Positions 38,201 to 50,613 of a stretch of DNA of 64,000 nt are shown one piece after another (positions within the stretch are counted from its first letter, which is position 1; each line of letters begins with the position of its first letter). Position numbers and translations under genes: made by a program. The notes under the pieces were generated by a model that was given only the letters and a program-made list of their open reading frames with translations, did no database searches and was not told where the DNA came from. The stretch is from positions 36,372,366-36,436,365 of the forward strand of contig OZ026833.1 of assembly GCA_964023205.1 (NCBI GenBank), written 5' to 3'. This DNA is from Lutraria lutraria (taxonomy: Eukaryota; Mollusca; Bivalvia; Venerida; Mactridae).

Positions 38201-38427
38201 AAACATCATTACTATCAAAAACTGGCAGCTAAAATGTCATCTTTAGATAACATTATCAAAAGTTTTGTCCTCCAGATAAAACGACCTTTAACTATCTCTT
38301 GGACTACTTAAACTTCAAAAGTCACGTTTTGCGGACTGATATATGATACCGACAATCTAATAATCAACATTTGCAGCTGTCAGCTTTCTACCAAGCGTGG
38401 TCCTAAACGATTAGTGTAAAGTATGAA

Positions 38428-39690
38428 GGAAGTCTGTGTTATTACATCTCTTTTTAAGTTGTCCTTGTGTTATTACGTCTCTTTTTAAGTTGTCCTTGTG
38501 TTATTACGTCTCTTTTTAAGTTGTCCGTGTGTTATTACGTCTCTTTTTAAGTTGTCCTTGTGTTATTACGTCTCTTTTTAAGTTGTCCTTGTGTTATTAC
38601 GTCTCTTTTTAAGTTGTCCTTGTGTTATTACGTCTCTTTTTAAGTTGTCCGTGTGTTATTACGTCTCTTTTTAAGTTGTCCATGTGTTATTCCATTTCTT
38701 TTTAAGTTGTCCATGTGTTATAACGTCTCTTTTTAAGTTGTCCGTGTGTTATTACGTCTCTTTTTAAGTTGTCCATGTGTTATTACGTCTCTTTTTAAGT
38801 TGTCCATATGTTCTTCCATCTCTTTTTAACTTGTCAATGTGTTCTTCAATCTCTTTTTAAGTTGTCCATGTGTAATTACGACTCTTTTTAAGTTGTCCGT
38901 GTGTTATTACGTCTCATTTTAAGTTGTCCATATGTTCTTCCATCTCTTTTTAAGTTGTCCATATGTTCTTCCATCTCTTTTTAAGTTGTCCATGTGTTAT
39001 TACGTCTTTTTTTAAGTTGTCCATGTGTTATTACGACTCTTTTTAAGTTGTCCGTGTGTTATTACGTCTCTTTCTAAGTTGTCCATATGTTCTTCCATCT
39101 CTTTTTAAGTTGTCCATATGTTATTACGTCTTTTTTAAGTTGTCCATGTGTTATTACGACTCTTTTTTAGATGTCCTTGTGTTATTACGTCTCATTTAAG
39201 TTGTCCATATGTTCTTCCATCTTTTTTTAAGTTGTCCATGTGTTATTACGTCTTTTTTTAAGTTGTCCATGTGTTATTACGACTCTTTTTAAGTTGTCCA
39301 TATGTTCTTCCATCTTTTTTTAAGTTGTCCATGTGTTATTACGTCTTTCATTAAGTTGTCCATGTGTTATTACGACTCTTTTTAAGTTGTCCATGTGTTA
39401 TTACGTCTCTTTTTAAGTTGTCCATATGTTCTTCCATCTTTTTTTAAGTTGTCCATGTGTTATTACGTCTTTTTTTAAGTTGTCCATGTGTTATTACGAC
39501 TCTTTTTAAGTTGTCCTTGTGTTATTACGTCTCATTTTAAGTTGTCCATATGTTCTTCCATCTCTTTTTAAGTTGTCCATATGTTCTTCCATCTCTTTTT
39601 AAGTTGTCCGTGTGTTATTACGTCTATTTTTAAGTTGTCCATGTGTTATGACGTCTTTTTTAATATTTTACGTGTGTTATTACGTCACAC
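38428..39690 (+). repeat. 31-bp satellite array, about 40 copies
   Basis: The unit gttgtccatgtgttattacg plus tctctttttaa recurs head to tail with no unique spacers. Two main variants exist: tgttattacg(t/a)ctc and atgttcttccatctc. From about 38.97 kb the variants follow a four-unit order. The array lies upstream of FAS1 gene A. Confidence 0.95.
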
Positions 39691-40309
39691 CATACAAAAC
39701 ATAAATCGTCGGCACCTTGAACATGGTGGAAACTTATTTTCTTAAGACAAGTGTTTTGATTTTGGCGCTTAAGAAGACAGAACATGGTTTTATTTTGGCG
39801 GTTCTATATGAAACCGCCAAATATAGAACCCGCCAATTAATTCATGAACATCTTAAAACGCTTAATTTTGCACCCGCAGAAATATTAAAAGAAGTATACA
39901 GATATAGATTTTATTGATCATTATATTATCATAATGCGTATTGTGCTATATGATAAATTAAGTTTAAGTTATAAATGAAAATTATGTAGATTTGAGTTAC
40001 CCACTAAAGTTGCCATGTTATTTAGCAGGCACTTTTGTTCATTGGATTAAATGTACTTTTTTTTAGAAAAACATGAGTCTAATACTAATGGTATACTCTG
40101 TAATTATAATTCTTTTTTAGACATGGTTCGTCAGATCTATAGATAGCTCATAGATAAGAAATAACAGTCATCCAGTTCCTAGTTGAGACTTGTCTCTCGG
40201 GATTATGTTGAACGGCGACAGAGTACTGGTATTTGTACTATTATATTTTAAGTAAGGTCTTTATCGACATCAAACGTACTAAAAATACTCCTGGAAACTG
40301 AACTTAATA

Positions 40310-40440
40310 GACTTGCACTGCAGCATGGGACGGGAACTAGTTTAACAATTGCATGACTGATGTAGAAAACGTAGGACTTTGGTCAGAATCATAATTCATG
40401 CTCACCGAGCGGCGAGTGAAGGCTATAGAAAATTTAGCTA
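40310..40440 (+). repeat. Dispersed repeat, partner of 19520-19690
   Basis: Same shared blocks as the 19.5-kb copy, between the two satellite arrays. Confidence 0.6.
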
Positions 40441-40592
40441 GTATTGTTCATTTCCAAAAATATGCATCAGGACATCCCTAAAAATGTTGGCTTTCGGTTA
40501 CCGGACACAAACTTTTAACCATGGGTAATTAACAGACGACTGCTTGCTTTTTAATACTGCAAATGAACAGCTAGAAAAAAGAACCAAGATTA

Positions 40593-40705
40593 TACAGTCA
40601 AACTTGTGAACTAATGTATATATATGTACAATGTATAGCACAGGTCTTTGCTGTGAGCTAAGGTCACCATTAGGAAAGACAAACTGCGGCCTTTATTCAC
40701 AGGAT
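40593..40705. mobile_element. MITE family 2, partial copy
   Basis: Begins tacagtcaaacttgtgaact and stops after the ggcctttattcacagg block; the second terminus is missing. Confidence 0.5.
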
Positions 40706-40843
40706 GGATTGCATAGTCAAAGTTACTAAAATAATTTGGGCCAGGGGGAGGTTAATGCATTGGTTCGCATAACTGCAAACATTTTACAAGGATAGCCTGA
40801 TGTGTTTTTTTCTATTTGTCGTCAGTGTTTGTAGCAAACAGTA

Positions 40844-41027
40844 TACAGTCAAAGCTGTGAACAAAGGCTACCCTAACTCTTCCAAGGGAAACACATAATA
40901 TGGTCTTTGTTGACAGGTTGCCTTTATTTGGAATTTATTTTGTTTTAAATAATCAATGACTGTTTTAAAACAATGTTCTTTATTCACAGGGTAGCCTTTA
41001 TTCGGAGTAGACACAGATTTGACAGTA
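40844..41027. mobile_element. MITE family 2, full copy
   Basis: Begins tacagtcaaagctgtgaaca and ends cacagatttgacagta, an imperfect inverse. The interior repeats the cctttattcgga motif. Confidence 0.65.
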
Positions 41028-41867
41028 CATGTATACATGTATATACAAGTAATATACTAGTGTTATGGACATCAGCAAGTCACACCCACTACGTGCGGTA
41101 TAGGCCATTTGTACGTTCAGGTTTGTATTCTGTAGATCATTTTCATACAAAATGTGTTTGATAGAATTTATCTAATGTACATCATAAATTCATATTCTTG
41201 GTACAAATATATGTTACCTTCATGAACGCTTGTTGACTTACGCCTTTAATATCTTTAGACGGTATAAAGTGTACAAAATTGAGACGTTGCAACATTAATT
41301 GTGACAGAACTCTATAAGGCTGTCTATAAGTATGTAACCCCTTCTTCATAATGTTGCTTTAAGAACCGGAGTGCTATGAGTGTCTATTTATATATCATGC
41401 GTAAATCCTTTTGTAGCGGTTTACTAATTAAAGTACGAAAATTCTAAAAATCCAGAAGTCACTTCTGTATGCAGGAATTTACGTCGGATAGGTTTAAAAA
41501 ACACTAATTAAATCATTTAGTTTGTGTCTCTATCACGTTCAAAGAAATATGAGACATTTCGTGAAACGGTGATAAAATCGTTTGTTTTGCATCATGAAAA
41601 CAAAAATGTAATGGAACATGATTGCTGTGCTAAAATTATAGTTGATCAGTAAATGCTTAACAGCGCATTGACTTATCTGCCTGCAATATGGATTGTTAAT
41701 GGTTTACTAGTGTGAAATATCTTGAAAGATGTTATAGCCATAACAATTTTAGTGAATATGCAGTATAGACATTTGCGTGAACCTTTCTACTTTGTTTTTC
41801 TGATACGAGAAACAGAACCGATTATGATGCGTGTATATGGTCGCACGGTCATTTTTCTATTTAGGCT

Positions 41868-42768
41868 GTTTTTCTGATTCGTCAATTCGTACCTTTTCGG
41901 ATGCGTCCAAAGTCAATTCGTACCTTTTCGGATTCGTCTCAAGTCAATTCGTTACTTTCCGGGTTCGTCCAAAGTCAGTTTGTACCTTTTTGGATTCGCC
42001 CCAAGTCAATTAGTACTTTTTCAGATTCGTCCCAAGTCAATTCGAACCTTCTCGAATTCGCCCCAAGTCAATTCGTACTTTTCAGATTCGCCCTTAGTCA
42101 TTTCGTTCTTTTAAATCGGATCGTCCAAAGTCAATTCGTACTTTTTCTCGGATTCGTCCAAAGTCGATCCCTACTTTTTTTTCAGATTCACCCTTAGTCA
42201 TTTCGTACTTTTTCTCGGATTCGTCCCAAGTCGATTCATACTTTTTTCAGATTCGTTCCAAGTCAATTCGCACCTTTTCAGTTTCGACCCAAGTCATTTA
42301 GTACTTCTTCTCGGATTCGTCCAAAGTCAATTCGTATTTTTTCTCGGATTCGTCCCAAGTCGATTCGTACTTTTTTCAGACTCGCCCCAATTCATTTCGT
42401 ACTTTTTAATCGGATTCGTCCCAAGCCAATTCGTACTTTTTTCTCGGATTCATTCCAAACCATTTCGTGCTTTTTCAGATTCGCCCCAAGTCATTTCGTA
42501 CTTTTTCTCGGATTCGTCCCAAGTCAATTCGTACTTTTTCTCGGATTCGTCCCAAGTCGGTTCGTTCTTTTTCAGATTCGCCCTTAGTCATTTCGTATTT
42601 TTAATCGGATTCGTCTCAAGTCAATTCGTACCTTTTCGGATTCGCCCCAAGTCATTTCGTACTTTTTCGAATTCGTACCAAGTCACTTCATACTTTTTTC
42701 AGAATCGTTCCAAGTCATTTCGTACCTCTTCAGATTCGTCCCAAGTCAATTCGTACCTTTTCGGATTG
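41868..42768 (+). repeat. Irregular 30-33-bp tandem array, about 28 copies
   Basis: The unit consists of ttcggattcgtcccaagtca followed by attcgtactttt, with variable unit length and many substitutions. Open frames across it are a by-product of the repeat. Confidence 0.92.
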
Positions 42769-43045
42769 AAGTTGAAGTGTAAAACTAATTTTGATGGTGG
42801 TGTTAACAAATAATGCATATACATTCTTTATTATTGAATCAAATTACAATGTATTAAAATTTGGAATGATTATTCGATAACGAATAAATTTGGATATAAA
42901 ATAAAAATACAGTTTAATGGGAAACGTCGTGTTATTTTATCAATCTTTAAGTGAACCGTGCAGATCTTTTGGCCTTAAAGACGTTTTCGGTAGTTCGCTT
43001 CATTTTTCACATAGACATATAGGAAAAATTAAAACTGAACGATGA

Positions 43046-43651
43046 ATTTTTTTTAAACTTTGCATAATCGTAGCATATGATAACAGAAACATTTTAAGGG
43101 AAAAAATGGGGGTCAATGATCTCGTTTTTGAGTTATCTGCCCTTGAATTTGGATTTTTTGCTTATTTTAGGGCATTTCAAGGGCAGATAATTCACCATAA
43201 TGGAAAGCAAGGCCTTATCTGTTTTCATTTTTATGTAGCCGACTTCTTTTCATGTCATCGTGAAATATTTCATGAATTATTAAGGAATGTTAGTTTAATT
43301 TTTTCTTTCTTTACCTAAACAAATACAAATTTTCTTTAAAAATGGCCTAATTTTGAAGAATTTTCTGACTCTTAACTTCAACTGAGAAAAGACAATATAA
43401 ATGTTTAATGGAACTGCATGAAATTTTGTTTTTAGACCAAGAATAAAATGAAAAATATTAACCAAAAGTAAAACTATGATATTTGAGATTTATTTATGAG
43501 TTATCTGCCCTTGAAATGACCTAAAATAAGCAAAAAATCAAATTCAAGGGCAGATAACTCAAAAACGAGATAAGTGACCCCCAATTTGTTTTCGCTTAAA
43601 ATGTTTCTGTTATCATTATGCTACGATTATGCAAAGTTTAAAAAAAAAATT
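43046..43651. repeat. Large palindrome with about 150-bp arms
   Basis: Arms 43046-43192 and 43498-43651 are near-perfect reverse complements, sharing gcataatcgtagcat and gagttatctgcccttgaa. The left arm has a second smaller hairpin inside. Fold-back MITE is the likeliest origin. Confidence 0.85.
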
Positions 43652-44290
43652 ATCTCATAATTAAGTAGTGTTTTGCTCCTGTCAATATTTATGAATGCAT
43701 ATTTACAAACATATCGTTCCTTTGCTGTGCGTATTAGGCAAAACACGACGCGAGAAACCTTTCTTTTACTGACGATGATTCTTAATTAAGTACTTGTTGT
43801 AAAACTGGATCGCGTGATTCCAATCTTTATTTTGCAATAATATTAGTCGAAAAAAAAACTCATGCAAACAAATATTATTTAATAGAAAATTCCCTTGAAA
43901 CGTTTTATGGACCGATAAAATAGCTACTAAAAATAATACTTATTTATATATGAACCCCAAAAACTGTATATGGCCACTGCATGTTTTAATGTATGTCAAT
44001 ATTTAAGTTTATACTTCCTAAACCCTTTATGCTATATCCTAAATACAATCCAATCCGTTCAAAGTGGTCACAGAAGGTGCCAATAAAAATACTGCTATAA
44101 TTCAATATTATCGTGAAACATGCGAAATAAGTCTCACCAAAGAAAGAATATCTGACTTTAATAATAGTTGGTCTGTATTTCAAGGTTAATTTTATCTCTT
44201 GTTGCAATCAAAAGAAGCTAAAATTAAAAGACCACCGTCATGACTCCGTGATAAGAAAAGTTAGCAAATGAAAATAAATTTATATATTTG

Positions 44291-44296
44291 TTTATT
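44291..44296 (-). terminator. Possible polyadenylation signal of the lipocalin gene
   Basis: AATAAA on the minus strand about 170 bases after the stop. The surrounding sequence is AT-rich, so a chance match is possible. Confidence 0.35.
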
Positions 44297-44466
44297 TTTT
44301 TGTAAAAAAATACTATAAATAAATGTCACACAAAAGTAAATACATGTACACACTGTATAACATATCAAGTGCACACTTTCTTTTCCGTGTGAGTATATTA
44401 GCACACAGTGACTTGAACTTAGTATTTCAATCAATCAATTTCACAATGTTTTATCGTCTTCCTAAT

Positions 44467-47400
44467 TTACCAGCAACCATTCTGTAAGGTCTTCTGGTAC
44501 GTTATATTCTGGTTGTTCAACTTCAAACCATTCGCGAATTTCATCAGCATTGCTTCATCATCGTCAGAAATGGTAGGGGTTCGAGCCAGTAAGTGAATGC
44601 AATAATTGGTGAAGATAAAATCCGTGCAGTCATACTCAATTGCAAGGTTGTCATCGAGATAAATTATTCTGTAGTCAGCCTGAAATACGAATTAGTGCAT
44701 GTGTATACACTAAACTGCAAAAAGAAACGCACTAGTTCAATGTTTTGGAAATTCAAAACAAATAACCCATTTGTTTACGTAACTGTTATTGCAATAAAAA
44801 TGCAAGATCAAAACATATCAGCAGTAAATTATTTTTCCTCGGTGACATTTAAAAAACAGTATCATTAAATGTTAGTAAAATTCGCACGTCATAAATTCTA
44901 CATCAATTCTAATGTGACCTTTTTTGTGTGTGGGGGGGGGGGTCAATGTGGATGGAAGTAAAATACATGAAAGTGAATCCTTTCTTCGAGTTAAGATCTA
45001 AGCCCGATTAATCTGTTCCATTTGTGTCAGACTAACTGTTTATCTCTCATTAGCATAAAGGCAATTTGTCACCCACCTCAGATTATTTGAACGGGGATGA
45101 TCTTTCAGAGCAAGGAGAAAGGACGAGATACATTGCCCTGACACGTATTTGACAAACATTTCTGATGATCAGTTTAACTTGATAATAACACTTTTGTTTT
45201 TCGTTATATATAACGTACAGTCAAACCTGTGAACAAAGGCCACAATAGGGAAGGACATAATATGACCTGTATTGACAGGTGACCTTTATTTGTAGGTCAT
45301 TCTGTTCTAATGACGGCTTTCAAAAGAATGGTATTCATTCAAAGGGCGGTCTTTACCCGGAAGTCATTTTGTCTAAATAATCAATGACGGTTATTAAAAG
45401 AATGGCATTTATTCAAAGGGCGACCTTTATTCGGAAGAGACCGCTAACACAGGTTTGACTGCATATAAAAGAAACCAATCATACAACGAGTTTAATATAC
45501 AACTGTTCCAATGTGAAGAGAGATGATCTGTATATTAGATGAGATATAATATAAAAGCAAACATTGGCAACCTGTCCCAAAATAAGTGTCAGTCACAAAG
45601 TGGAGGTTATAGCTTTGTGAGACTTTATTGTATTTAAATAGGAATGCATGTAAGCACTCTCAGCCGATTTTGTACACTTGTTCTACATTTGTTTGATGGC
45701 AATAAATGAAAGATTATAATATATTCCGACACATCATTTGGCGTTTAGTCAAATGTTAATGACCGTATGAACAAAGCATTGTCTTATCTAGGGGTTACTT
45801 ATAAACTTGCTCTATGTAACAAAATCCTGTTCACAGCTGTTACCTTGACTATAAACTTAGCTAAAGATAAGGAAACCAACGTGTCAAAAGGTGAAACAGC
45901 CGACATTGTTTTATATAATCAATATGAGTTCATTTATTTATTCATTTCATCGAATTTTACGCCATTTTCAACATTATTTTAGTTATATCGTGGCGGGCAG
46001 TTATCCTAACCAGCTTCCCTGGACTTCATTTAGGCCTTAACCAATAGTAACAACATTCTATCCGAAAGCTACTGCCAAGCTACCCCACATATTGCAAGAG
46101 ATGGAGGCCAACTAAACACAGGGTGTAGGGGTTAGTAGAAAACTGTACAATAAAGTTATAATACAGTGTTGGGTAGTTATCAGTTACCTTTGGTGCTAAT
46201 GGGAAAAATCCTTCTTTCCAATGTCCAGGTACATTCTCATTTGTCAGACTTCCTGAAATGTAAACCGAAAATACAGTAAAATACTAGTAATTTCTGCATT
46301 TCTCCTCATTGACATTTTTCACTATAACCATTGTATTAAAAATTCATAGGAAAAACAATTACTTCAATAGTCCCGAGTTAACTACAACCAAGTTTTACAA
46401 TATTAACTTATAATCTTACTCCTTATTTCATTTCACAAAATTAACAGAATCGTTCATCGTTGTTTTGTTTTTTCCTGTGGTAATATATTATACAGTGCAA
46501 CCTCTCCAAAGAAACGGCCTTTGGGAGTAGCAAAATTATGTTGTTGTTGAGAAGTTGTTGCTCTGGAGAGATTAAATTAATAGTTAAATCGTGCAGTGGT
46601 AAAAAACATGCTGTTGTTGCAGGGAGGTTGTTGCTCAAGTGAGGGTCATTATGGAGGGGTTGTATTGTACTAGTATTATATGTCTGCAATTCATGGTCGA
46701 ACGCACTGTGTATATTTTATAAACAAGACGGGCATGATCGGATCGGACAAACATTGGCCGATGTAATGTCATGATTGCAATAATAATGTTGAACCATATC
46801 GTTTTAAAACAGTAGTAGTTCTTTGTAGGATCCTGTGTGTGTCTCACCTGTTTTTCATACATCTGTAAAGAAATAATCAAGTATCTGGTATTGTGAAGAG
46901 AAGACATACAGCTAGCTCACGGAAGGACGGTTGTTCTGTCCAAGTGTTAGCCAGGAGTCTTCCTTCAACGTAAAGGGTGTAGCGACGTTAAACCCGAGGA
47001 AAAAAATGAAAACAATGCCCCCCTCCGGATGATCTTGACCATTGACCAACTGAATTAAAAGGCACATGTCTTGTAAAGGTTGTCATGAGGAACCAGCATA
47101 TGGAGTTTCAAGATTATAGGTGAAAGCGTTTTGATTTTATAGACAAGGTTAAAGTTTGGTACAAACAGACAGACAGGCCAAAAACAATATACCCCCGCTT
47201 ATCGATATGGGGGCATACAAAGTTCAATGGACGTAATGATAAGATTAGGTCGACGTGATATGAATGAACTGTTTACCTGTTGCATTCAAAAAGTCCCCAG
47301 TTGGTGACAATTTTCTACAACTATTTATAGCGGTGGAGTCCCCGTTCGTGGCTCCTTTCACGGGTTGTACATCGATAGTTGTGCATACACAATCCTTCTC

Positions 47401-48761
47401 AAAGGCTGCACCACCGGGTGTCTGCATCTTCCCTTTGATTAAAATAAATGCATTTATGGTATAAAGATAACGTTACATTAGGACCATTATGTGAATATTG
47501 TTCGGTAGCAATATCGTCGCCTGAGAATAATAATAATATAACTCTATTTTTACCATTTTGAGAAAACGGTCAAGAAACATTCGAAGTCAATTGAAAAATA
47601 TTGAGATACCACAAAATGTGATTGAAAAACTTTTTAACGGGGGCTTCAATTGCTAAAACAAGGGCACGAAAAGATAGCTCTCTATCTGAGATGAATGCAA
47701 CGATGTAAAAATCTCAAAATCTTCTAAATGGTAGATAGCTCACTATAAGATTCGGGCGACGACGTCTCTACTTTTAGCTTATAACTATTCTTAGTTAAAT
47801 TACCACAACGCTCAGTAAACCCTCTCTTTGCGACCTCATTTGTTCCAAGACCATCACAATATAACGACTACTTTTTTGGACCGATTTTGAATATTCTCGC
47901 CGTATTCCGAATTGCTAATTTTTTAGGCCACCTCCATATCAAGACTGATTACTAGTACTCGGTCCTAAGGCTAGCTATTGGTCTTAAATATCTAGCATTT
48001 GCTGAAGAATTTTCAATAAGTTAAAATTATAATGAAAGAATATCAGCAATTTTGCGACATGATCCTTATAACAAAATGTCCATTCATTGATGATTCACAT
48101 GCGCTTTTAAAAACTTCGTTCATCGTTTTTTGTTTACTTATTATTTCACTCGAATGATAGTTCTTGTAACCCAGCTAAAAAGATTCTAAGGCTTACAGAT
48201 ACGAGTACGCCGAGCTATGAAAAGTACTACTGTGTATATAGGCAATGTTACGTACCTATTTCATACCACAATCCCCTATATTTCTCATTGGTATATCCTG
48301 AAGCAACAGGGGGATCCATACATTGTTCTGCCGCGGACCACAAGAACCCATGTGACACACATGCGAATACTACCTGTAACATTAAGAGGGTCATATAAGT
48401 AATGCATTCAATAATGTGCACATCGCCAGCATTTTAAGAAAGAGCAGGAACTGAACGAGTGCTATTTATGACATGTAAACGAGTTGTTGAAACCAGTTGT
48501 TGAAAGAAACAGGTTTCTTAAAAAGGTTGTTAAATTATATATCTGTAGCTTTTTATATATATATAAGACCCATCTAATAATCATTTTGAATCATACAAAA
48601 ATGTTTCATAAAATGGTGTTCACGTTATTTGTCTAGTATATACAATTCTTTAAAACATGGTTATCTGTATGTAAAATGTATCCTACAATAAGATTTCTAT
48701 TTTGAATCGCATGCCAATGTTTAAACAAATTGATTACCTGAAAAACCACAGCGAGTTTCAT
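44467..48761 (-). CDS. Secreted lipocalin, apolipoprotein D-like
   Basis: Exons in reading order: 48761-48738, 48373-48256, 47432-47277, 46252-46188, 44679-44467 (24, 118, 156, 65, 213 bp; 191 aa). All joins are GT-AG and in frame. The signal peptide is split between exon 1 (MKLAVVFQ) and exon 2, with cleavage likely near residues 21-25. The lipocalin signature is clear: GLWYEIGK (42-49, the G-x-W motif at the start of the barrel), ADYRIIYLDD (from 122), then YDC and HLLARTP before the C-terminal helix. Cysteines at 26, 139 and 190 are candidates for barrel disulfides. Lipocalins carry small hydrophobic ligands outside cells; the ligand here cannot be told. The gene sits between two FAS1 paralogs in the same orientation. 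Length and intron layout fit the family. Confidence 0.92.
45216..45464. mobile_element. MITE family 2, best-preserved copy
   Basis: Begins tacagtcaaacctgtgaaca and ends acacaggtttgactgca. It has an internal duplicate of the block with aaaagaatggtattcattca. It lies in lipocalin intron 4. Confidence 0.7.
46491..46669. mobile_element. MITE family 1, copy 3 (lipocalin intron 3)
   Basis: Starts tacagtgcaacctctcc, ends aggggttgtattgta, with the shared interior gcagtggtaaaaaacatgct. Confidence 0.78.
46905..47005 (+). repeat. SINE 3' fragment in lipocalin intron 3
   Basis: Contains gctcacggaaggacggttgt and the tail gcgacgttaaacccga. Confidence 0.5.
47010..47215. repeat. Dispersed repeat, partner of 18915-19090
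   Basis: The block ggtacaaacagacagacagg is the reverse complement of part of the 18.9-kb repeat. It lies in lipocalin intron 3. Confidence 0.6.
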
Positions 48762-48800
48762 CTTGCTTTGTTCAATAATGAAGTGCTTCAAGTTTAGGTT

Positions 48801-48809
48801 TTTATATAG
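48801..48809 (-). promoter_or_regulatory. TATA box of the lipocalin gene
   Basis: CTATATAAA-type sequence on the minus strand about 40-50 bases before the ATG at 48761. The short spacing implies a very short leader. Confidence 0.55.
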
Positions 48810-49094
48810 CGTATGTCTGTTACTGTTATATATACATGTTCACACTTAGTTCACATTTTCAAACATGTGATTGACATGTGCTTCTAAGATATTCCGATTG
48901 GAACGTTGACGGACAATGTGATCACAAGATGGCGTAGTGTATCGGTTACGAAACTTTGTTAGTATGATATCAGTAGTCCTCAGTGATAAGCTGTATATCC
49001 TAATCAACCGTCAGCGTATCTTTAAAGAGACCTGAATGAATTAGATAAGCTTTTAATCTTAAAGATAAGGTCGAATTAGAACAATTTATATAGT

Positions 49095-49230
49095 GGATGT
49101 TGACAAAAAATGTCGAGTTTCCCCCATAAGTGGAGAAGTTGCATGTCCCTTGTGGATGGATAAGTTAGAACTGGTTAGACTACAGTCTAGGAGAACTGGT
49201 TAAATGAACCGGCCACATCTTGTACACTTA
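49095..49230 (+). repeat. SINE body fragment
   Basis: Shares ataagtggagaagttgcatg and aactggttaaatgaacc blocks with the 26.7-kb repeat; no head is left. Confidence 0.5.
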
Positions 49231-49583
49231 TGTAAGAGCTTGTTCGCGGTCTGCGTTCTTGTCAGTACTATAAAACTAACAGAAGACGGAGGTGAGGTGA
49301 ACTGAACTTCTAAAATGGATGGATCCGATGGTCCTGTCAGTGTTCAGCGCACTCGACAGCAACAGATATTTGTAGAATGGCGCTTCTTGATAAATTAAAT
49401 AAATACAAAATAAGTAGTTAACGACGATCGATACTTTTAATCATAGTCAGAATAATTATCTGTATATAGGTCAGAATCTGGAATGATTACATCATCCCAC
49501 TTAAAAAAGATTAATGGGTCGTATGTTCTGTCTGAACACTATTTTGCACACTATACATGTATGTTAAAATTACACACATATTG

Positions 49584-49759
49584 TACAGTGCAACCTCTCC
49601 AAAGCAACTTTTTGGGGTAGCAAACTTATGTTGTTGTTGAGAGGTTGTTGCTCAAGAGAGGTTAAATTAATTGTAAAATCGTTCAATGGAAACAATCATG
49701 ATGTTTGTTGAAGGGACGCTGTTGCTCAATAGAGGGTCACTCTGGAGAGGTTGTACTGA
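49584..49759. mobile_element. MITE family 1, copy 4
   Basis: Starts tacagtgcaacctctcc and ends tctggagaggttgtactg, between the lipocalin and FAS1 gene B. Confidence 0.78.
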
Positions 49760-49948
49760 TTATCTGAAGTTAGATTTGATTTTTCCCACATGTCTGTTAT
49801 TTATCAAAAGCTTTGCATAGTTTCATAATTCACGTCTTAAACATCAAGAGCCAATTAACATTTGATAATTTTACTCGGCACTCTAATTGACAGACAACAT
49901 GCAAACCGTGTGTTACCAAGTCCTGAAAATATATACAAATGTATACTC

Positions 49949-50120
49949 TACAGCCTCTCCAGAGCGGCCCACTCTTGAGCAACAACCTCCCTTCAACAAC
50001 AACATGATTTTTTCCACAACATGATTTAACTATTAATTCAATCTCTCTAGAGCAACAACCTCTCAACATCAACATAGTATCGCTATTCCCAACGGATGTT
50101 GCTTTGGAGATGTTGCTATA
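49949..50120. mobile_element. MITE family 1, copy 5 (reverse orientation)
   Basis: Starts tacagcctctccagagcggc; the interior carries ctctagagcaacaacctctc. It lies 190 bp from copy 4 in the opposite orientation, so the pair forms an inverted repeat. Confidence 0.75.
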
Positions 50121-50613
50121 TACTATAATTATAACAGGAAAAACTAATTTGTGCGGCTTGACATAATGCGGGGGTTGGTAATAGTTTGGGATGAGCCTGG
50201 AAGTGACTTTATATTTCCTTCTTGTTTTATGTAGTTGTGCTATTATGGTAGAAGCCGTGGTGGCTAGTGTTTGGCTAAAATACCGACAGTCTGTGGGTGG
50301 TGTGGTGGACTTTGCGTATAGAGTTTCTTCGGAATTCACATTAACTTTCAATTTATAAAATATCTTCGATGACTATAAGTTCATTCTGAAAATTTCAATA
50401 TTCAACATCAATTCTGCTTAACACATTGTATTTCATTTTCTTATTTTCTCTACCTACTTATAGTCTGCATTCTGTTAATGATATCTGTTTTATATGTATC
50501 AGAACATTTTGCTTTTCATTTCTGTATGCATTGGTTTTCTTTCGGGTTTGAGAGCTACGGGATTTTTCAAAGTCTTGGTCAAATGGTATTTTAGCGATTA
50601 TTCATCCCTGGTT

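Larger units (their letters stand above)
39691..41865. other. Sequence between the two satellite arrays
   Basis: Holds two MITE family 2 copies and a dispersed repeat. Near 39790-39840 the blocks tggcggttctatatg and tatagaacccgcca form a short inverted repeat. A 66-codon frame (39717-39917) spans it and shows no recognisable domain. Confidence 0.35.

Noticed and set aside
38428..39690. CRISPR-like regular repeats
   Set aside because: Units follow head to tail with no unique spacers, and the genome is clearly animal, so this is a satellite.
39717..39917. 66-codon frame between the satellite arrays
   Set aside because: No domain, and it covers a short inverted repeat; noncoding is more likely.
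41901..42197. 98-codon frame as a repeat protein gene
   Set aside because: It is produced by reading through the 30-33-bp array; unit length is not kept to multiples of three across the array.
49830..50351. 173-codon minus-strand frame as a gene
   Set aside because: It runs through MITE family 1 copy 5, has no recognisable domain and no matching splice context.
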